DNA of 64,000 bases from Flectonema sp. DT1601 (lineage: Eukaryota; Euglenozoa; Diplonemea; Diplonemida; Diplonemidae): the NCBI GenBank assembly GCA_964019425.1, contig OZ025799.1:62001-126000 (forward strand), given 5' to 3'. How positions within the stretch are numbered: position 1 is the stretch's first letter; every line of letters starts with the position of its first letter. The notes under the pieces were generated by a model that was not told the origin of the DNA, searched no databases, and saw nothing but the letters and a program-made list of their open reading frames with translations. The position numbers and the translations under genes were made by a program. Of the stretch, positions 52,714 through 63,600 are shown one piece after another.

Positions 52714-55700
52714 TCACCAAGATTTCATAAAGAGCGCTGGTGGCTTTTCAGCTGGTATTCGCTCCCTCGCACACTCAGAAACGATCGCGTCAGCCTTCGC
52801 AAATACCTGCTCAGTAAACGATTTTATTTTCAAATATTTTGAAACCTTCGCTGAAGCGCTGTGCGGGCGGGGTGGCGTGTATCCAACATTTTCACTCAGC
52901 CCACCGATTGCTGATTTAGAAACTGTTTTCTTACCTGCAGCTGTTAAAGGTCTCGGGGGAAGACTCGATGCAGGGCGAGGATCGTTAGACTGATTTCCCG
53001 TCGCAGGACGAGGAGGCAGCTTAGCTAGAGATCCAACAGGAGCAGAACCTGGACGACTACACAGCACACCATTTAGTGATGTTCTTGTCTCTTCTGATAT
53101 TTGTGTTCTCAATGTCGAAGGTAAAAACTGACTAGTGTTAGTATTCGAGTAACTCTGTCTAGCTTTTGATAATGATCCTGAGCACTGCATTGGTCCTACA
53201 CATGGCGAGTCATACGTCGATGTCGATGACTTTAATATTTGTAAAAGGTGAGCCTGCTTTCTAGTTAACGCCAAGTTTCGTAGTCCGTCTTCTGTGAAAG
53301 GATGCCATGGTGACTCAGGGTCTTTGACGATAAACGAATGATATCTTCTGACGTCTGACCATTTGCTCTTCACGTGATTCTCACAATTAGTTTCAGTAAT
53401 CTCTTTCATCAATTCAGAACTCGAGAGATTTGATAACTGATCATTAGAAGTAGATGATGACTCTAAGAGTTTAGAATAGCAGGTTCTGGAAGGTAACAAT
53501 CCTCTTCTGGTGTAGATCTGTTGACTTACGTCTGTAATGTCACAACCTGGGAAATTTGAGTCAGCATTTCTGCCACCAGTTCTGTTCATCCTTTGATGTC
53601 GATCACTAGCACTCATTACAACTCTACGAATTGGTTGAGTTCGCTGTTCTACAGTCTGTGGTGATGGTGCTGTACTCGGACGTAACAACGAACGAGGATA
53701 GCACTTTACTGTCAGATTTGATGATTCTGGTTGCCCTGACGTTGGATCAATAACTTCCTGATTCGATTCCTGTTTTGATGTCTCAGTTGAGGTGAGGGGG
53801 TTCTGATCGCAGACATAATTAGAAGTTCCTTCAGAAAGATCAACTCCCGAATTAGTATTCTCTGACTGCCTACCTACTGGACGGTCAGCTGTATTATCAC
53901 ATTCGTGTATTGGGTAGAAGTACCAAACGTTACCTCGTCTATCAGGTTTCCATTGTAGATTAAGAGAGCTTATCGTAACAATTGGTGACGACATATCTAC
54001 GGGTCGAACTGAAATAGCGTTGGAATCGCTGTCAACATCACACACTTGTGCTTCATGAGATCCCTCAAATATAACATCTCCTTTATTAGGATTGTCGGGC
54101 TGCTGTAAGACCCAAATATTTTGCGACCAACGAAGAAGTGCAGATGCGACTTCTAAGAAATGAGATTCTTGTTTGTTTTTCACATACTTTTGTATGAATA
54201 ATGTGACTATACCTTTTCGTATTTCTGTTATTATTCCGTTGATGTCATTTATTTGTTTTCTTTTAATAACAAATTGCTCTCCGACTAACGGTATTCTGCA
54301 ATACGAAACAGGTTCTCCACTCTGCTTATTTGAGTGAAGAGTAACAGAAAGCTCTTTATGTGTGTGTGGTCTGATACCTGGTCTAGTTATAAGGTTATTA
54401 ACTGTTCCATAAATAGTTTCTGATTGGATACTAACGGCACTTGAAGATTGTCTACTCCAACCACTGAATGATTCCTGATGAACGTTTATCTGATTCTCAT
54501 CAGTTTTATTGTGACTTTGAAGGTCAATAATATCCTTCTTTTCATTAGCGTTGTCAACAACGACACGACTGTTGTTGTTATTTGTTTGATTTGGAACTGC
54601 AGTCGGATGAGAATTTTCTATTTCATTATTATTACACTGAACTCTACTAATTAATTGTTTAATACGATGTGTTTGTCGAGTAGTAACAACATGTTCAGGT
54701 ATCAAGAGGGTACTCACACACGGATGTCTACAAACAGGACTCCTGGTATTCATTGTTGCTATCGAACTCATTGATGAGTGTGAACTGATTTCGTATTTTG
54801 TTAATTTCCGTTTTACAGTCTTTCTCTGACTTTTAACTCCACAAAATAAAGATCCACCTGAAGAGTATCGTCTTTCATTCCTCCGAAGTAGTTCATTAGC
54901 GAACTGAGTCTTTCTGGTGCGAGTTGTTTGCTGGTTTTCAATTGATTTCATTTTCTCAATTTCAGATCTTTGTTTATTCAGATCTGAAGCTGCGGCAATG
55001 TGGTAGTCACGGAGTAGTGCTTTAGGAATCATTGATGATAACTCTGGAGAGAGCTCTTCATAGCAATCTAGTTTTGTACTTTTGGAAACGACTTTCATAA
55101 AATTGAGCGCTAAACCATTCGAAGAATCCCCTCTCAAATCCTCACATGAGATCTCAAGGTGTCGGAGTAGTAATAATCTCCCATAAATAGGAAGGTTTAC
55201 AATAGAAGAAGCAGCAGTCCAACACTGATCCTCATCAGTTTTATTATCTTCAATACCAACAACCCGGCTACCATTAAACAAAGCAATAAACATAACCTCA
55301 CTTGGTATGTCTGGGTACTTTATTATAGCTCTTAATATAGGGATCAGAGGTAAGGATGAATTAGGTTGTTTTTGAAGCCAATAATGAAGATAAAATGGAG
55401 GACATGAACCCGTCAAGAGTCCACTACACCTACCTGACGCTAAGTTAACAGCACACCGTAATGCGGTGGTTGAAAAACGATTTAAAACGAGCATCTCTGC
55501 GCATGATAATTCAGTTATGTGAGTAGTTAAAAATTTTAATCGTTGCCAACTAAACTGAATTGGCTCAGAAGTGATATACGACACAAATCGCATAGCTGGC
55601 ACGTTACTTGCGGCTATTTGCTTACTTAAAGAAGCAACACTTCCAGACTTGCAAGTGAGCTTGGTGGATCTGATGTTGTTATTCAGCACTAGAAGTGAAC

Positions 55701-56301
55701 TTATTTTATTATAAATGAATGATATGCTGTGAGGTTTTCCAGTCATCAAATCAACAGTGATTGGGTTGTTCTGTAAACTTAATTCGATTAAAAAAACATT
55801 ATCAGAATCCCAGCTATCAGCCATCAAACATTTAGGAAATTCACTGATGAAATTGTTTGATAAATTTAGAGTTCCCAGACATTTGTGTTTTTGTTTTTTT
55901 GAATTTGAAAATAACCAATCCAGTTCTGAAATGTGATTGTCCGATAAATCAATTTTCCAAAGAAAAGAATGATTTCCCCTAAACAACTCTCCAGGATACT
56001 TTATCTTGTTATCTCTTAAGATTATCACTTCAATATGTTTCATTGTCGATAAACTATTTTCAGGTATCGTATCTATCCCACTTGATGACAGATCAAGTAT
56101 GGTTATGTGATGTGCTCTTCCATTTGTTAATATCTTTATTGGTGGCATTGACAGTACTCCACCACTGAATAGTTCAGTGTCAGATAAATTATTATTTATA
56201 ATCTCCGGTTCGATGTCATCACATTGTTGGATATCATTAATTAGATTATCAGACTTGTTATCAACAAGTGATTGAGGTGGTGTTTTAGGTTTTGGTTCCA
56301 T
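52714..56301 (-). CDS. Leucine-rich-repeat protein with RPxSA-type motifs
   Basis: The 1195-aa protein has LRRs at about 60-215 (ITILDLSSSGIDTIP, VIILRDNKIKYP, KIDLSDNHISEL, TLNLSNNFISEFP, IELSLQNNPI). A helical region follows (~215-430). The middle and C-terminal portions are mostly disordered and polar. They include several Arg-Pro-x-Ser/Thr-Ala motifs (RPSTAPSPQ, RPGSAPVGS, RPHSASAKV) that are frequent in cytoskeletal and ciliary proteins. A possible small beta domain lies at about 665-760 (EQFVIKRKQINDINGIITEI). Near the C-terminus is HSFIVKDPESPWHPFTEDGL. No kinase, transmembrane or nuclease motif. A very strong T/C tract (TTTCTTTCTTTCTTCTTCAG) marks the 5' end. It is probably a scaffold; specific function unknown. 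Confidence 0.85.
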   Translation of the reverse strand: MEPKPKTPPQSLVDNKSDNLINDIQQCDDIEPEIINNNLSDTELFSGGVLSMPPIKILTNGRAHHITILDLSSSGIDTIPENSLSTMKHIEVIILRDNKIKYPGELFRGNHSFLWKIDLSDNHISELDWLFSNSKKQKHKCLGTLNLSNNFISEFPKCLMADSWDSDNVFLIELSLQNNPITVDLMTGKPHSISFIYNKISSLLVLNNNIRSTKLTCKSGSVASLSKQIAASNVPAMRFVSYITSEPIQFSWQRLKFLTTHITELSCAEMLVLNRFSTTALRCAVNLASGRCSGLLTGSCPPFYLHYWLQKQPNSSLPLIPILRAIIKYPDIPSEVMFIALFNGSRVVGIEDNKTDEDQCWTAASSIVNLPIYGRLLLLRHLEISCEDLRGDSSNGLALNFMKVVSKSTKLDCYEELSPELSSMIPKALLRDYHIAAASDLNKQRSEIEKMKSIENQQTTRTRKTQFANELLRRNERRYSSGGSLFCGVKSQRKTVKRKLTKYEISSHSSMSSIATMNTRSPVCRHPCVSTLLIPEHVVTTRQTHRIKQLISRVQCNNNEIENSHPTAVPNQTNNNNSRVVVDNANEKKDIIDLQSHNKTDENQINVHQESFSGWSRQSSSAVSIQSETIYGTVNNLITRPGIRPHTHKELSVTLHSNKQSGEPVSYCRIPLVGEQFVIKRKQINDINGIITEIRKGIVTLFIQKYVKNKQESHFLEVASALLRWSQNIWVLQQPDNPNKGDVIFEGSHEAQVCDVDSDSNAISVRPVDMSSPIVTISSLNLQWKPDRRGNVWYFYPIHECDNTADRPVGRQSENTNSGVDLSEGTSNYVCDQNPLTSTETSKQESNQEVIDPTSGQPESSNLTVKCYPRSLLRPSTAPSPQTVEQRTQPIRRVVMSASDRHQRMNRTGGRNADSNFPGCDITDVSQQIYTRRGLLPSRTCYSKLLESSSTSNDQLSNLSSSELMKEITETNCENHVKSKWSDVRRYHSFIVKDPESPWHPFTEDGLRNLALTRKQAHLLQILKSSTSTYDSPCVGPMQCSGSLSKARQSYSNTNTSQFLPSTLRTQISEETRTSLNGVLCSRPGSAPVGSLAKLPPRPATGNQSNDPRPASSLPPRPLTAAGKKTVSKSAIGGLSENVGYTPPRPHSASAKVSKYLKIKSFTEQVFAKADAIVSECARERIPAEKPPALFMKSW

Positions 56302-56344
56302 TTCAACAGGATATCGTCATTTTCATTTCATTTGATAATAACAA

Positions 56345-56364
56345 CTGAAGAAGAAAGAAAGAAA
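56345..56364 (-). promoter_or_regulatory. Candidate trans-splice acceptor for the LRR gene
   Basis: The coding-strand tract TTTCTTTCTTTCTTCTTCAG is preceded by a 25-T run (56369-56393) and ends 43 nt before the ATG at 56301. It is the best polypyrimidine acceptor in the window. Confidence 0.65.
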
Positions 56365-56398
<34 letters not shown>

Positions 56399-56754
56399 AC
56401 TTCTCTTTAATCGAGTTTTAACTATTTAGCAATACGATATACTTCCATTACATCCGCTCTAGAACCAGAACAACATAAGAATTGAGTGTATTGAGAGTGG
56501 TACATATTTCTTTATCGTTTATTATTTCTGGTCCATCTCCAACTGTCATTAATTGTCTCACTTGGTCATCATTTTATATTTCCTACGAATGAGAAGGATT
56601 GTAAGTTTTAGAATTACACATCAGCAATCATTAATTCTACGATGAATTTCTATATAAAACTATACAACCCGAGTGGAACAAGGAAAAGGATACAATTAGT
56701 AGTGTTTACCAACTTATTTAGTAAAAGTTGAAAAATTAACAAAAAAAACAGATT
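56365..56754. other. Intercistronic region, no gene seen
   Basis: About 390 nt between the LRR gene and the C-terminus of the MIB/C2/SAM gene. It holds the long T-run of the LRR acceptor and no open frame of note. Confidence 0.5.
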
Positions 56755-59685
56755 TTAAAATTGTCTGCCTTGCAGACTTCGTATCGCAGAGTAGATCTTC
56801 TTTCTACAACCCAACGGGATTCCAATGTTCTGAAGATCACTCTCACTTAGTAATATGAGAGTCGACACATCTTCAATCCTCTCCTTCTTTAAAGCTTTCG
56901 CCAGCTCTAGAACCGTAACTGGATCGAAGGCAAGTTGCACCAGATACTCAACAACTGTCGTATTTTGCCCCTCCGCTGGTACCGGTGCCTGTGGAGAAGT
57001 TTCTTTCTTAGAACGTACCTCTTCGACAGGTATCGACTGAGAGGACACTTCCATTGAAGGAGGCGCCAGTTGTTGGATGGGTTGCGCCAGTTGTTGGATG
57101 GGTGGCGCCAGTTGTTGGATGGGTAGCGCCAGTTGTTGGATGGGTGGCGCCAGTTGTTGTGGCGCCAATTGTTGGACAGGTGGCGCCAGCTGTTGGACGG
57201 GTTGAGGCTGAGGAATAGATGGTGGAGGTTGCGGAATCGCTTTCTTAGCACGAAGTGGTGTGACGAGGGGTTTTCTCGACTCAAAAACACTCGAGATCTC
57301 TGTTGTGGTTTCAATAGTCTCTCTGACGATGGGTTCTGGTTGACGTTGATAGGAAACAGGAGGTGCAGGGATTTCTTCCAGTTTACGAACCTTGTCGCTC
57401 ACCGTCATCGTCGTAACCGGAGTTGATCTACCTCTCGGGGGACTCACTCTGCGAAAATGAAGGTCCTCTTGTGAAGCCACATTTGCATTGCGAAAATGAA
57501 GGTCCTCTTGTGAAGCCACATTTGCATTGCGAAAATGAAGGTCCTCTTGAACTGAAGCTACATTTGCATGCCTAGGTGGAGACACTCTGCGAAAATGCGG
57601 GTCCTCCTGCACTAAAGCCACATTTGCAAGTGTAGGTGGAGACAAAGGAGGTGCTGGTAACTCGTACTGAACCGGTGCCGGTAACTCATACTGAACTGGA
57701 TTATTTTTAGCAGCGCTTACTCTCTTTTGAAGCTGCGAAAAAACGAATCCAACACTGAGCCTCAACCAACTAGTAGGAGTAGTAACATCCGTCTGTTGGT
57801 TTTTTGTATTTGCCGCAATAATTACTGTGAGTAATGTAAGGGGTACGTGTTGATACTTTTTTGAAGTTTTGCACACTGGAAAGAAAAACTAAACTAAAAT
57901 CCTAAAACACACCTGAAAACTGCGAGCAGAAGACTTCGGAGAAGCAATCAGTTTAGATCTCATAGTACCGTCCAGAGCTACCCAGAGAGTTTGGGTAACT
58001 GGATTAACGAGGTGTCCCATTTCGAGTTCACATCCTCCAATGGGAGCCAGACTTTCTCCCTCCACTGATAGTAAGACAACACGCAAGTGTTTCCCTACTA
58101 AGTCATGTGATATACCTGGAGGTACATCTAACACAACTGTTTCACCCCAAGCTGGATTAGGACCAACCCAAGTAGATGTGTACTCAGGAGCACCACCTTC
58201 AAATGATATTTGAATTCGAGTCTTGTTGACTGGGGGAAGTCCTTTAGCAGATAAGAGAGTAACCTGAAGACAACGGACTGAATCCTCTTGTTTCACAGGT
58301 TGAGGTTGAGTTGGATTGGAAGTAATATCAAACTGCGTGGAGGGATCATAAACAACTGTGACATCATGTTTTCCATTAATCCCCCAGCGGTAGAGTTGAG
58401 TATCAGATGGATTGTGATCCCACAATACAGTAAGCCAGTAACCATTACTTGTTGCTGGTAGAGCGTCTGACGACCATCCCGTCATTGCTGTTAAAGATTT
58501 AACGGTTCCAAGACCTCCATCTCCACCATCAGGTGACCCATAAAGGTCGAGCCAGTTATGAGGATTTCTCTTAACTCTACAACCAACAGATATTCCTTTA
58601 GCAATTTGTTGATCCGACTGATAATCAGGTGTGCGTGACCTCAAAGGAGATGGTGAATTATCCAGGTGTGAAACCTGAATATCATAAACACCATTCCCCC
58701 AGCGGTATTTATTTGCTTCTCCAGTAGCATCCCATTTAACAACTACCCAACACTCTTCTAAGTGACAGTCTATAACTGTTCCTGGATTACCAATACCTCC
58801 GTCTTGCTCTCCCCATTTCCAAAATAATTCATTTCGGACAACACGATGACCGATTCCCATGTCCTGAATCGTTGATGGTTCGACCAACAACCACGACTTT
58901 GAATAAATTATATCAGCCTGTGGAGTAAACACTCCCGTCAGCTGAGAATATAACTTACAAGTGATTGGCAATAACACCGTCCCAGTTGAGATTGTCAGCT
59001 GACCCCGTCGTATTATTTCAGCTTTATCCACGTGAGATTCGAAGTCCAGCAGCGAAAAACAAACAGCCAAAGGTGACCCTCCGAGTGATGTAATTTTTAC
59101 TTGTTGTGGTTTGATTCGAAACATTATTGAAATATCTTGTTTGAGAGTCTCCTTCAGACGAGATTGAATTTGTTTATTTCCAACTGTTTTACCCTCATTG
59201 ATATTTTGAATAGTTATACAGCCAGGGACTGTGTTCATGTTGGTAGCATTTTCAGTCTTTCTACGTGCTGGAGTTGTAACACTCGGTGACTTAGATCTCG
59301 ATCTCAGTGGTACGGCTGCGGGGGGTACGACTGTAGGGGGTACGACAGTTGGTATGATTGTTGGTACGTATGTCTGCTGTGCTTTGTGAGGTACCTTTAT
59401 CACTGGTTGTCCAGAGTAGTTCGCAGATACGTTCCCTGTGACACTAGCAACTGTTGAACTCATTCCAGCAGGTATCTTACTAGGAAACATTTGTGTGTTA
59501 ACAGCTGGGCGATACATTGTCGTTGTTCGTCGCGGAGACGTCGGTTTCGCAGTCGCAGGCGGTTGCTGCGGTCCTAACGGAGGAGTTCGCGGTCCGCTTC
59601 GTTGCGAATAGTCCGTCTGCATTCTCGAAAGTTGATGTGGCGGTATCTTAACACTGAACCGCCCCTTATTTGACGCATCATACAT
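56755..59685 (-). CDS. MIB/HERC2 + C2 + SAM multidomain protein, two exons
   Basis: Exon 1 (59685-57913) and exon 2 (57792-56755) join in phase 0, giving 936 aa. Order: disordered Pro/Thr-rich N-terminus (~1-200); two MIB/HERC2-like domains at ~275-340 (motif FWKWGEQDGGIGNPGTVID, YRWGNGVYDIQV) and ~362-450 (DGGDGGLGTVKS, YRWGINGKHDVTV); a C2 domain at ~467-575 (LQVTLLSAKGLPPVNKTRI, WGETVVLDVPPG); two short-period repeats; and a SAM domain at ~870-936 (VLELAKALKKERIEDVSTLI, LLSESDLQNIGIPLG). The C2 loops lack an obvious set of Ca-binding Asp residues, so Ca-independent binding is likelier. SAM domains often oligomerise. Animal MIB/HERC2 domains occur in ubiquitin ligases, but no RING or HECT is visible here. 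The combination looks like a scaffold. Confidence 0.88.
57055..57205 (-). repeat. In-frame 24-nt minisatellite encoding QLAPPIQ-type octapeptides
   Basis: About seven imperfect copies of an octapeptide P-[IV]-Q-Q-L-A-[PLQ]-P lie in exon 2 of the MIB/C2/SAM gene. Nucleotide copies differ by a few bases and one unit is truncated, a sign of replication slippage. The frame is kept, so the tract length can vary without breaking the protein. Confidence 0.8.
57455..57605 (-). repeat. In-frame 39-45-nt repeat encoding NVASQEDLHFR units
   Basis: Four in-frame copies of [H/N]ANVASxQEDLHFR, one diverged (NVALVQEDPHFR), lie upstream of the 24-nt repeat in the same exon. The copies with the shorter unit are nearly identical, which suggests recent expansion. 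Confidence 0.75.
57793..57912 (-). other. Cis-intron, 120 nt, in the MIB/C2/SAM gene
   Basis: Donor TTTCAG|GTGTGT; acceptor AAAAAACCAACAG. Phase 0 on both sides. It fuses what would otherwise look like two genes with no start codon for the second. Confidence 0.8.
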
Positions 59686-60660
59686 ATCCCTCCCTCCCTA
59701 CCACTGTTAGAATATAATTATGATAAGAAACAAGTCTTCAAACCCGTTGACTAAAAATTCATAAGTATCGACATCTTTATGAGTTCTGCAAGAAATCGAA
59801 ATAATAACTTTCGAATAGAACCAGCTAATACAATATCTCTTGTGAGTAATAAAACAAAGGTTGTACTTGTTTTGGATCTCATATCTGGAATTTCTCTGTT
59901 CCCTTTTCGTTGTCCGTTTTTTTTTTTTTTTTTTTTTTCCTTTTCTCTTTCTTTTTCTTTTAGAAATAGTTCTGTTCTCGTTTGTAATTTTTCCGAAAAC
60001 ACTGTTCTTCTCTTTCTTTTGAAACAAATACAAAGTACACAATCAACCCCCAAAAGAACTCCCATTCTCCCGTGTGAGATGGGCCAATCTGGGTGTTACC
60101 CTCAGAATTCTGGATAGATAAAATGGTAGAAGAAAGAAAGGCAGGTAGATGGCCCGGAATTTTTCTCCCTGTTGGAGCTGTCGTACTGTTTGCGATCGAA
60201 GAATGCGTCCGAAGGCTGCAAAAAAAAAAAAAAAAGAACAACTGAAGTAGGTTCTCCCTTTTAATTGCAACACTCGCTTGTTAATGAAAAAGGCAAAAAA
60301 AAAAATAAAATAAAATACACACTAACAAAACTTTGAGTAGCTCAATAAGGAAAACAAACTACTTTCATTTGGTCAATAACAACCGTGAGGGAATCAGAAG
60401 AGTTATATAAGAAATTAACAAATATTGCGGCAACAACAGCGTTAGTTGTTACGTTGATCACACGAATTGTTCAAAATTATTTAATTAAACTAAAAAAGTT
60501 TAAAAACGATGAACTCTTTTCACACTAAAGAGTTAAACAGGATCTCTTGACTTGGATAGGTTTAGATTCACAAAGATAAGCAGAACCCACTGTAACCATA
60601 CCGTTACTCAACTCTGTTAACGATCTCTATTTAAGTAACTATCACTACAAACAATTCAGT
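59686..60660. other. Intercistronic region, no gene seen
   Basis: About 1 kb with complementary T-runs (59918-59938) and A-runs (60219-60234, 60296-60306). The Lys- and Phe-rich frames here are complements of homopolymers. Confidence 0.5.
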
Positions 60661-63600
60661 CTAATCTCTTAGTTTGTTTTGAATACTTTTGTGAAGGCTG
60701 CATAAGTAGTCTGTGTACGCAGGAAGGTTTGGTCCCTGTTTTTTTTTTGTTTTTTTTTGATAAGAAGAACAACTTTTACTTAATTAAGTTTAATTATAAA
60801 AAAAAATGAAATTAAAAAAAACACACCTGTTGGTTGCCTACAAAGCGCTCAAAGAAGGTTCCTTCCATTGGATCAGATGATCGTTCTCTAATTAAATACA
60901 CATTGTCTTCAGTTGTATATCTTGCTTGACGTAGGTATTGAATAATCGAAGCCATCTGTTTTTTTTATTTTAATTACACGAAAGTAAAGTAACGTACAAT
61001 TATGTTATACTACTACATACCTGCCAACGTTCCAGAGTACCCCCATTTTCAGGAGATTGAGTGGTTGCAATGATGTGAGGGAAGCTTCTTACAGTTTCTG
61101 GTGTGACACCTCCTTCAGCTCCGAATAAGACTTCTTGCAGTTTGACAGAAGCAGATTCACCGACAAGAACGTAGAAACAATCAGTTGGGTAATCATGAAG
61201 AAGATAAACTCCTGATGAGCTGACCTTTTCAGAAGCCAATGTCTCAGTATTTGGAAGTACAAACACTCCTCGCTGCTCATCAAATGTTCCACAATTAATA
61301 GGCATTGAATGAATTGGATAAAGTCTTGGATAGAAGTATGGAGTAGTGTCACTAATACGCATTCCTCTCAGTTGTAATAATTGATACACACGATCGTCTA
61401 TATCAGGTCCACCAGGTTTAAAGCAAATTGATTTTACCAACGCAAGAGAGTAAATAGGCATCAGTTTGAGTGCTTCAGGTAAAACAAGCTGTCCTGCTGG
61501 TGATGTCTGTGCGCATGACTTTCGGTAACCTGCGAGGATGTCAACACAGCTAGAGTGTATTTGCTCATTAGCGGTGGTGAGACCCTTCTGAAGAGCTACC
61601 TTGATAGAACGCTTTGCTGAGAGGGCTAACGTCGTGTCCAAATCAGAAAACTTAAAAACTTGCGCAATAGCCGTGGCAACCTGAACTCGAAGAGTATGCA
61701 CTCGGATGCGTCTCTTACCGTCTCTTCTTGTGTATAATAAGGCTGCCTGGAGGTATGAGTTAGGTACTTGTTTCTCATTAATGCGATTCTCGTGTTCCAG
61801 TTCTACAGTAATAGTTTTGTCACAGTCAACACCAGCCATATCAACAACACTTGGGTGTGATTGATGCATATGACCAGTGTATGATTTAATTCTCACACCA
61901 GGTGATGTTCGTACTATGAACATTGAAGCATAACCACACTCCCTTGTTAGATTTCTGACAATTGTATGCCTCAGTCTATCAGTATCTCTCGATGGGTTGA
62001 AACTTGAGCTGAAATACACCTGCCCTCCAGTACACGATGCAACATTACCAACTGTTGCTAATTCACACGGACCGTGCGGAAACGCAAAGATATCAACGCA
62101 GATTTGTCTCTTCGCCAGGTTTGTTGCCAAGTCTGTCCAGAATCCTTGCTGCGGATTGTAAAGGTCTTTCTCCTTATCAGTTCCAAGTAATTTTCTGTCG
62201 TCACGTGGTTTCAAGGAACCAACACCAGTTCCAGGTAATTCACTGTAAGTGAGCATCACACGTCCTCCTGTGCTGTCAAGTACGAGACCGGCAGCTTGTA
62301 GTGCGGCACCCAAACAACTTCCGTCCTCGCCAATATTCTCCGACATGGCAGAAAGTCTGTCAATAAAGCGGAGGCACGTGTCTAAATGATCACCAATCTT
62401 TACCCAGCAAACTTTGTTGAATGGGAGCGGAACGAACATTTCATCAACATCAGAAGCTAAGTAGACTGGTAATGACTGCTTAGTCATGTCGTAGAAGTGA
62501 ACAGAGGATGCGTAGGTTAAAAATGCAACTTCACACTCGGGAAATTTCTGCGACATTTCTGTAAGGGCAACATGAAGAGATGCAACAAGAGATTGTACAA
62601 CGTGTCCAGACTTCTTGCTGATGTCGAGGACAAAGAGTTGGCGCATAGGAAGAATTGGAGCAGCATTTTTCTGATCCCAGTCATTACCACCAAATGAGAC
62701 ACTCTCATCTAACTGGACATCCCATTCTACGGAACCAAATCTTAACTCAGGACGATCATCAATATCTACTCTTACCCCGTCAGCATCCAGGTTTGCAGCA
62801 TAATCTTGACTGACATCATTTGGAACTCCACACATGTTACAATTCCATCTGCGACCTTTATCAACAAACTGAACACCACTATTAATAAATGCACGACATC
62901 TTTTACATCTGATTGGTCCATTTTCGTCAGTTCCCACAACAGGAACTTTCTGCTCTCCGATCTCCGGCGTTGCCAATGGACAAACAGAAACACCCCACGG
63001 AATGCCGACTCGCTGAAGCATTCCACTATCATAAGGTATGCTGTACATCGACGTCCTCATAAAACGTGGTGAGGCATTCCTCTCGTCAATTGCTACAAAT
63101 TGAGAATCTGCAGCAGGTGGCGCATCTTGTGTGGACGTATCAAATCTCTTTTTCGAAGCGTGAAGTCCTCCACTGACTGGCTGCGGAACGCTTGCGCTGT
63201 CAATTTGATTCTTCTTAGTTTTACTGGGCCTAAAATCCTTTTTACCAAGTCCAGTTGGTAAGTTAGAGTCAGTTGGTGATGTTGCTTGTGGATACCCGCC
63301 TTGTGTGGGTGCTGTTTGTACTTGTGGAGGCCTGTTGTGTCCATATCCATCATTAGTACCATCCGCATCCATTCCCATCTGCGGTGGCATCCCAGGAGAC
63401 TTCTGCGGCATTTGTGGTGGAGCCTTTCCTAGTTGTTGCTGCGGGGGGAGTGGCATTCCAGATCTTTGCATTCCTGGCTGTTGATGTTGTGGAGGCATTC
63501 CAGGCTGTTGCTGCGGCGGCATTCCTGGTCTTTGCTGCGGGGGCATTCCTGGTTGTTGTTGTTGCTGCGGCATTCCAGGCATTTGTTGCTGTGAGGGAAT

